Assembly (NCBI GenBank): GCA_018066065.1
Contig: JAGHSC010000192.1
Location: 1-18,874 of the forward strand
Reading direction: 5' to 3'
From: Candidatus Cryptobacteroides faecihippi
GTDB lineage: Bacteria; Bacteroidota; Bacteroidia; Bacteroidales; UBA932
Length of the DNA stretch: 18,874 bases
The position numbers and the translations under genes are program-made. The notes under the pieces were generated by a model, which worked only from the letters and a program-made list of their open reading frames with translations, was not told where the DNA came from and ran no database searches. This document shows, one piece after another, positions 14,299-18,874 of this stretch. Position 1 is the first letter of the stretch. Each line of letters begins with the position of its first letter.

Positions 14299-15804
14299 CT
14301 ATTCCTCAAAGTCGCAGCCGATTGTCTTCTCGAGGTTGGACTTTGCCACCACAAAGTTGTAGACAGCCTGGCTCTGGCTGAGCCTTGCCTGCGTCAGGGA
14401 AAGCTGGGCATCATTGAGGTCGGTCAGAGTGCTCTTTCCGACATTGAACGACTTGGTCGCGATGTCATAGGCCTTCTGGGCAAGTCCGACAGCCTCAGCA
14501 GCTGAATAGTAGCTGTTCATGTTGGTCTCCATGGTGTTGAGGTACTGGCGGATCGCAATCCTGAGCTGTCTCTCGGTGTCGACTCTCTGAAGGTCGAGCT
14601 CGGCAGCCTGGACCTTTGCCTGACGGACCTCGTTGAGACGCTTTCCACCGGAGAAGATAGGGATGGAAAGGCTCAGGCCTACGTAGGAGTATGGTGACCA
14701 CTGGTACTGGCTGAACTTGAAGTCGTTGGTCATCGCGATCATGCTGTAGCTGAATGCGGCGCCGAGGCTAGGCAGATAGGCTGCCTTCTGGAGCCTGACG
14801 GTGGAAGCCAGCTGCTCGGCCTGGATGGCGAGCTGGCGCATGGTCGAGTTGTTCTCGAGGGAAGGATCCTCATTCTCATGGATGTCCCTGAACATTTCCT
14901 TTGAATAGTCATCCAGGGCACCGGCGACATCGATCTTCCTGTCAAGGTCGAGACCCATGACAGCCTTCAGCTGCCAGAGGGCAAGGATGACGGAACTTTC
15001 CGCATTGTAGACATTAGGGACTGCATTTGCCACATTGGCCTTGGACCTGAGAAGGTCAAGCTCGGAAGCCTTCTGGGCATAGTACTTCTTCTCGGTGTTT
15101 GTGAAGTTCTCCACTGCATTCTCGTAGACGCTCCTGTAGACCTCGAAAGCCTCCTTCGCAAGAAGAACGGCATAGTAGGCCTGCTTGACCTGGGTGACCA
15201 TCTCGAGCCTTGAGGACCTGGCCTTCTCGACGGCGAGGTCGACACTCTGGCCGGAAATCTTCAGGCTTTCCCAGAGCTGGAAGTTGATGAGCGGCATGGA
15301 AGCAGAGATACCGTAGTTGTAGGTGTTCCAGCGGCCGACTGCGAATCCTCCCGAGCCGGCACCGGAATCGGTGTTGCTTTCCATAGACACAGGTGGCATG
15401 CCTGCAGCCGCAGACAGCTCACCGATCCTCTGGAGGAAAGGCATGAGCGATCCGAACATTCCCATGGAGCCTCCGCCTTCCTCTCCATCCTTACCGCTGT
15501 CGGTGTCCATGTACATGATCTGCTTCTTGATGGTTCTCTGGTAGGCTCCGGATCCATCGATCTGTGGGAGCAATGAGGCGTAGGAGCCCTTCCTTGCATA
15601 TTCAGAACGCTGGATTTCCTTGTCGGCCACCTTGACAGAGACATTCTCGCTCAAGGCAATCCTCAACGCGTCATCCAGAGTGAGGACAACCGTCGAGGTG
15701 TCCTCAGGCGCAGCGCCGCCGGCATACTGCGCATCCGCCTCGACCGGAGCCATGAACAGGCCCACAGCGAGGAAAGCACTGATGATTCTACTTGTCTTGT
15801 TCAT
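14299..15804 (-). CDS. TolC-like outer-membrane efflux protein
   Basis: The 501-residue protein has a Sec signal peptide (about 1-26, ending VEADAQ) and two OEP repeats. The first is LTLDDALRIALSENVSVKVADKEI (41-64). The second has the conserved LSLSIPIFSGGKRLNEVRQAKVQ and later AYDIATKSFNVGKSTLTDLNDAQLSLTQARLSQ. Each repeat supplies strands for the 12-strand outer-membrane barrel and helices of the periplasmic tunnel. Between the first two strands (residues about 98-156) is an unusual long segment, acidic and rich in Gly and Met, probably a surface loop. Its start codon lies inside the end of the tetR gene, a 17-base overlap. It is the outer-membrane exit for the pump encoded by the next two genes. 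Confidence 0.93.
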   Translation of the reverse strand: MNKTSRIISAFLAVGLFMAPVEADAQYAGGAAPEDTSTVVLTLDDALRIALSENVSVKVADKEIQRSEYARKGSYASLLPQIDGSGAYQRTIKKQIMYMDTDSGKDGEEGGGSMGMFGSLMPFLQRIGELSAAAGMPPVSMESNTDSGAGSGGFAVGRWNTYNYGISASMPLINFQLWESLKISGQSVDLAVEKARSSRLEMVTQVKQAYYAVLLAKEAFEVYRSVYENAVENFTNTEKKYYAQKASELDLLRSKANVANAVPNVYNAESSVILALWQLKAVMGLDLDRKIDVAGALDDYSKEMFRDIHENEDPSLENNSTMRQLAIQAEQLASTVRLQKAAYLPSLGAAFSYSMIAMTNDFKFSQYQWSPYSYVGLSLSIPIFSGGKRLNEVRQAKVQAAELDLQRVDTERQLRIAIRQYLNTMETNMNSYYSAAEAVGLAQKAYDIATKSFNVGKSTLTDLNDAQLSLTQARLSQSQAVYNFVVAKSNLEKTIGCDFEE

Positions 15805-16447
15805 TCTTTTTCTTGTTATCTTTCATCTTCAATTGTCTGTACTCTTCCATCCCCTTCTCGGAAAGGACAGACCTTACGAATATTTCCTCGAAGGTCGACG
15901 CGATGGACTTGAATGGAATCTTCCTGACAGGATAGCAGATGTCTCCCCTCACATAGCTGACGATTCCATTATGGATAAAGGTGAGGAGAAGGAGCATCGT
16001 GTCTGCATCGAGGTCCTCCCTTACAACGCCGGAAGCCTTGCCGCGCTCGCATCCCTCGATGAACTTTTCCCTGGCAGCTTCTGCCTTGTGGGCCATGAAC
16101 CTGGAGAAGGTTTCAGGATAGTACTTGCGGACGTCGGACATGTCACGCCTTTCCTTCTCATAGTTCTTCTTCTTCCCAAGCATGTCAAAGGTGGAGACAA
16201 TCAGCTCCACCGTGCTCTTGCCACGGTTCAGCTGGCAGAATTCAGCATCCCTGCGGGAGGCACGCATCGAGAGCACATCCTCGATCAGGTCCTCCTTCTG
16301 CGGATAATGCCTGTAGAAGGTCTTCTTGGAGATACACAGCACACGGCAGATGTCGTCGATAGACACCTCCCTCACACCCTCTTCAAGAAAAAGGGCGTCG
16401 GCTGCAAGCTTGATCTTTTCTCTGATCGGTTCTGTCAAGTTTTCCAT
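15788..16447 (-). CDS. TetR/AcrR family transcriptional regulator
   Basis: The 219-residue protein has an N-terminal helix-turn-helix: IREKIKLAADALFLEEGVREVSIDDICRVLCISKKTFYRHYPQKEDLI (8-55), with the recognition helix near 39-47 (ISKKTFYRH). The all-helical C-terminal ligand domain ends in a charged KMKDNKKKNEQDK tail. The start at 16447 fits the TetR pattern; the frame upstream to 16495 begins only with TTG and adds no family sequence. Being the first gene of the efflux operon and overlapping tolC by 17 bases, it probably represses its own operon until a pump substrate binds. A small GCCG/CGGC hairpin with a four-base loop (16451-16462) lies three bases before the start codon and might affect translation. 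Confidence 0.92.
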   Translation of the reverse strand: MENLTEPIREKIKLAADALFLEEGVREVSIDDICRVLCISKKTFYRHYPQKEDLIEDVLSMRASRRDAEFCQLNRGKSTVELIVSTFDMLGKKKNYEKERRDMSDVRKYYPETFSRFMAHKAEAAREKFIEGCERGKASGVVREDLDADTMLLLLTFIHNGIVSYVRGDICYPVRKIPFKSIASTFEEIFVRSVLSEKGMEEYRQLKMKDNKKKNEQDK

Positions 16448-16491
16448 ACGGCCGGAAACGGCTGCAAAGGTCAAGCCAAACGCATGGTCTT

Positions 16492-16522
16492 CCAAGGCAG
16501 CTTTTATTCTTTTTTAGTCAAA
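16492..16522 (-). promoter_or_regulatory. Weak candidate promoter for the tetR-efflux operon
   Basis: Read on the minus strand, a perfect TTTG (16522-16519) is followed by 19 bases and then TGCCTTGG (16499-16492), which matches four of six fixed positions of TAnnTTTG. A poor -7 box would suit a repressed or low-level operon. No better match is present between the two operons. No convincing TetR operator palindrome was recognised nearby. Confidence 0.3.
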
Positions 16523-16575
16523 CCGTTTTAGGATTCATCAATAACACACTACCCTTCAATCAATTAAGACGGCAA

Positions 16576-16605
16576 CTTGGAAACTTAAAAAATTTCCAGG
16601 TTTCC
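16576..16605 (-). terminator. Possible weak terminator after the HAD gene
   Basis: Just past the HAD stop are overlapping inverted repeats. CTTGGAAA (16576-16583) pairs with TTTCCAGG (16593-16600) around an A-rich loop, with one G-T pair. GGAAAC (16579-16584) can instead pair with GTTTCC (16600-16605). On the minus strand the run of six U lies in the loop rather than after the stem, so this is not a standard intrinsic terminator. Confidence 0.3.
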
Positions 16606-17381
16606 TAGAGAACTCCAAAATGACGCAGCGCCGCAACCACGCCATCCTCGTCAACGGAGCATGTCACATAGTCAGCCGAGGCCTTGACATCCTCCGAAGA
16701 GTTCCCCATGGCCACCCCCGTCCCGGCATATTCAAGCATGGGGATGTCATTGCCTCCATCGCCGAAAGCCATGCACTCATCGACGGTGATCCCAAGGCGG
16801 GAAAGAACCTTCTCCATGCCATAGGCCTTGGAAAGTCCCTCGGTGATGATGTCTGCGAAATAAGGGTGCCATCTTGGATATTCAACACCCTTGAGGGCAG
16901 GGCGGAGAAGGTTGTCCTCCTGTTCCTTGGAGACATAGATCGTGTACTCGAAGATCTGATGTTCCGCCGCTACCTCATCCATGCCCATGAACACCTCCGG
17001 ACGGAGCTGAAGCTGCTCGGAGACCTCGCGAGTCTGGTCACTTTCGAAGTTCAGGCAGACAAGCGTGTCCGCGAAGGCCCAGCAGGAAATATGCTCGGTG
17101 CGGCACAACTCAGCCACCTTCGAAGTCACCTCCCGCGGGAGCGGATGGCTGTCGATGACCTCGTCCCCGATCATGGTCAGGGCGCCATTCATCGTGATGT
17201 AGCCATCGAACGGATAATCCTTTACATTTTCCATCGCCAGGGCAGTGCGCCCTGTGGAAACAAAAAGCTTCACACCCCTATCCTGCAGGGTGCGAAGCGC
17301 ATTTTCAACTTCAGCCGACATCCGATGGGTCTTGAAGCTTACCAGAGTTCCATCGACATCGAAGAAGATTGCCTTTACCAT
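16605..17381 (-). CDS. Cof-type HAD-superfamily phosphatase (HAD-IIB)
   Basis: The 258-residue protein has all HAD motifs. Motif I is FFDVDGTLVSF (6-16), with nucleophile Asp8 and acid/base Asp10. Motif II is VSTGR (41-45). The motif III lysine is in EGLSKAYGM (181-189), and motif IV is FGDGGNDIPML (206-216). The large cap between about 80 and 180 is of the C2B (Cof) type, which covers phosphatases of sugar phosphates, pyridoxal phosphate and flavin mononucleotide. The substrate cannot be fixed. The ATG at 17381 shares its A with the lgt TGA (TGATG), so it is translationally coupled to lgt. A GTG at 17384 is an alternative start. Confidence 0.9.
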   Translation of the reverse strand: MVKAIFFDVDGTLVSFKTHRMSAEVENALRTLQDRGVKLFVSTGRTALAMENVKDYPFDGYITMNGALTMIGDEVIDSHPLPREVTSKVAELCRTEHISCWAFADTLVCLNFESDQTREVSEQLQLRPEVFMGMDEVAAEHQIFEYTIYVSKEQEDNLLRPALKGVEYPRWHPYFADIITEGLSKAYGMEKVLSRLGITVDECMAFGDGGNDIPMLEYAGTGVAMGNSSEDVKASADYVTCSVDEDGVVAALRHFGVL

Positions 17382-18268
17382 CACTTGCTGAGACTTTTGG
17401 CGTAATGGGTCGGTTCAGCCTTCACCACCTTCGGTTCAGGCTTGATGGACCTTGCCGGAATCTTCTTGACAAAGGCGTAGACAAGGAATCCTATGCCCAG
17501 GAGCACGAATGGTATGCTGAGGATCTGGCCCATGTCGAGAGCCATCGCCTCCTCGAACTCGACCTGAGGTTCCTTGATGAACTCGATGATGAAGCGCATG
17601 CCGAAGCACACGATGAAGAAGATGCCGATGAAGGTTCCGCGGTAGACCTTGTCCAGCTTCTTGACATAGAGCCAGACCAGGCCGAGACCGAGGATGAAGT
17701 AGCTCAAAGCCTCGTAGATCTGCGTAGGATGCTTCGGCAGCGTCTCTCCCCTGCGCTCGAAGATGAAGCCCCAAGGAAGACTGGTGACATCACCGTAAAT
17801 CTCTGAATTGAAGAGATTTCCAAGCCTGATGAAAGTAGCCGCGAAGGCCACTGCGATGCAGAGATGGTCAAGGATCCACACAAAATCGAAATGATGCTTC
17901 CTGCCGTACTTCCTGGCGAACCACATCATGCAGAAGAACAGCATGATCGTTCCGCCATGGCTGGCAAGACCGCCTTTCCAGACCTGGAACACTTCCCAGA
18001 ATCCCTTCCAGGACCCGAAATAGTAACCCGGCTGGTAGAAAATACAATGCCCCAGGCGCGCTCCGACGAGCGTGCCCAGGAGCAATGTGTAGAGAAGAGG
18101 GTCGAGGATCGTCTTGTCAAGGCCTTCCCTGTCGAAGAACTTTGTAAAGATCCAGTATCCCAGGATGAATCCGGACACAAAGAGGAGTCCGTACCACCTG
18201 ACGGCGAACGATCCGATCCTGAAGATCTCGGGACTTACGTTCCAGTTGACAGCGAGAAAATCAATCAT
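17381..18268 (-). CDS. lgt: Prolipoprotein diacylglyceryl transferase
   Basis: The 295-residue inner-membrane enzyme moves diacylglycerol from phosphatidylglycerol to the lipobox cysteine of prolipoproteins. About seven membrane segments are visible. Conserved elements include FAVRWYGLLFVSGF (21-34), GARLGHCIFYQPGYY (69-83), GGLASHGG (99-106, His104) and the signature RLGNLFNSEIYG (148-159) with Arg148, Asn151, Asn154 and Glu156. HPTQIYEAL follows. The C-terminus has a Lys/Pro-rich cytoplasmic tail (about 270-295) beyond the last membrane segment. It starts 27 bases after the pgk stop, with no promoter seen in between, so read-through from pgk is likely. Its products would include the adaptor and GldH lipoproteins in this window. 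Confidence 0.95.
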   Translation of the reverse strand: MIDFLAVNWNVSPEIFRIGSFAVRWYGLLFVSGFILGYWIFTKFFDREGLDKTILDPLLYTLLLGTLVGARLGHCIFYQPGYYFGSWKGFWEVFQVWKGGLASHGGTIMLFFCMMWFARKYGRKHHFDFVWILDHLCIAVAFAATFIRLGNLFNSEIYGDVTSLPWGFIFERRGETLPKHPTQIYEALSYFILGLGLVWLYVKKLDKVYRGTFIGIFFIVCFGMRFIIEFIKEPQVEFEEAMALDMGQILSIPFVLLGIGFLVYAFVKKIPARSIKPEPKVVKAEPTHYAKSLSK

Positions 18269-18295
18269 GGCCTTGCAATGATCCTGTTCCTTGAA

Positions 18296-18874
18296 TTATG
18301 CCTCGATTGCAGCGACGCCTGGAAGTGTCTTGCCCTCGATTGCCTCGAGCATGGCACCACCACCGGTGCTGACGTAGCTTACCTTGTTGGCGAAGCCCAT
18401 CTTGGTAACGGCTGCGACAGAGTCACCACCGCCGACGAGTGAATATGCACCAGCCTCGGTTGCCTCGGCGACATAGGTAGCGATGGCCTCGGTACCCTTT
18501 GCGAAGTTAGGGAGCTCGAAGACACCCACAGGACCGTTCCAAAGGATGGTCTTGGAAGAGAGGATGATCTTCTTCCAGTTCTCGAGAGACTCTGGAGCTG
18601 CGTCCATACCCTCCCAGTCATCAGGAATGTTGAAGATGTCGAATTCCTTCCTAGGAGTGTCGTTGCTGAACTCCTGACCGCAGACGGTAGCGACAGAGAG
18701 TGAAAGGTTTACACCCTTCTCCTTTGCTGCTGCCATTACCTCGAGTGCATCAGGGATGAGCTCGTCCTCGTGGAGGGACATACCGATCTTTCCGCCCTGT
18801 GCCTTGATGAAGGTGTAACCCATACCACCACCGATGATGAGGTCGTCAACCTTGTCGAGGAGGTTCTTGATGAC
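18296..18874 (-). CDS. pgk: Phosphoglycerate kinase, C-terminal part (cut by window edge)
   Basis: The last 192 residues of phosphoglycerate kinase are present, and the frame runs open off the right edge. The segment starts VIKNLLDKVDDLIIGGGMGYTF and holds the nucleotide-binding parts: SLHEDE, then WNGPVGVFELPNFAKGTEAIA, LVGGGDSVAAV and the closing STGGGAMLEAIEGKTLPGVAAIEA. The enzyme transfers a phosphate between 1,3-bisphosphoglycerate and ADP in glycolysis. The visible part is intact. It probably shares a transcript with lgt and the HAD gene downstream. Confidence 0.97.
   Translation of the reverse strand, partial: VIKNLLDKVDDLIIGGGMGYTFIKAQGGKIGMSLHEDELIPDALEVMAAAKEKGVNLSLSVATVCGQEFSNDTPRKEFDIFNIPDDWEGMDAAPESLENWKKIILSSKTILWNGPVGVFELPNFAKGTEAIATYVAEATEAGAYSLVGGGDSVAAVTKMGFANKVSYVSTGGGAMLEAIEGKTLPGVAAIEA

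Noticed and set aside
15620..16531. A 303-codon plus-strand open frame over tetR and the tolC start
   Set aside because: It is antisense to a clear TetR gene, shows no family motif, and has no promoter at its start.
16448..16604. A search for a TetR operator palindrome in the space upstream of tetR
   Set aside because: Only short arms (GCCG/CGGC at 16451-16462) and A/T-rich repeats near the HAD stop were found. None has the 14-20 base symmetric form expected of an operator.
1..18874. Mobile element, CRISPR array, toxin-antitoxin, defence island or RNA gene
   Set aside because: No transposase or integrase motifs, no regular spaced repeats, no tRNA-like cloverleaf and no rRNA sequence were recognised. 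Gene content is conserved core functions at even base composition.

Overview
The window looks like core chromosome of a member of the Bacteroidota, most likely a Bacteroidales. The promoters that can be read are of the Bacteroidetes sigma type (TTTG, about 19 bases, then TAnnTTTG). Start codons lack Shine-Dalgarno sequences. Several proteins are Bacteroidetes types: GldH-like lipoprotein, a RicT/PSP1 protein with an N-terminal Cys cluster and a long basic tail, and a TrmB with FSDPQ. The order holB-ricT-gldH is one I recall from Bacteroides. The genus cannot be fixed from sequence alone. Coding density is very high, and all genes but one are on the minus strand.

Layout, left to right. At 1-334 (-) is the N-terminal part of a membrane acyltransferase, cut by the window edge. 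A 96-base intergenic region with two divergent promoters separates it from a U32-family tRNA/rRNA-modification protein (431-1702, +). From 9689 down to 1728 (-) runs a ten-gene run that looks like one operon: trxA, outer-membrane beta-barrel protein, LOG-family hydrolase, polyprenyl diphosphate synthase, holB, ricT, gldH, trmB, pyrK, pyrD. Gaps are 13 bases or fewer and several stops and starts overlap. It is headed by a textbook promoter and a 5' stem-loop. From 16447 down to 9783 (-) is a tripartite efflux operon: TetR regulator, TolC-like outer-membrane factor, lipoprotein adaptor, RND pump and a small PII-like protein. Then come a Cof-type HAD phosphatase coupled to lgt (18268-16605, -), and the C-terminal part of phosphoglycerate kinase at the right edge.

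How the genes work together. The efflux operon is a self-contained drug or toxic-compound export unit that carries its own repressor. Lgt would lipidate the two lipoproteins seen here (adaptor and GldH). PyrK and PyrD form the NAD-linked class 1B dihydroorotate dehydrogenase. The remaining operon genes are housekeeping functions (replication clamp loading, tRNA methylation, quinone side chain, redox) co-transcribed without an obvious shared pathway.

I found no mobile element, CRISPR array, RNA gene or defence system, and no convincing new multi-gene system. The points most worth a second look are the trxA leader hairpin placed at the predicted transcription start, the apparently leaderless U32 gene, the PII-like protein tied to the RND pump, the long Gly/Met/acidic loop in the TolC-like protein, and the RicT extensions.
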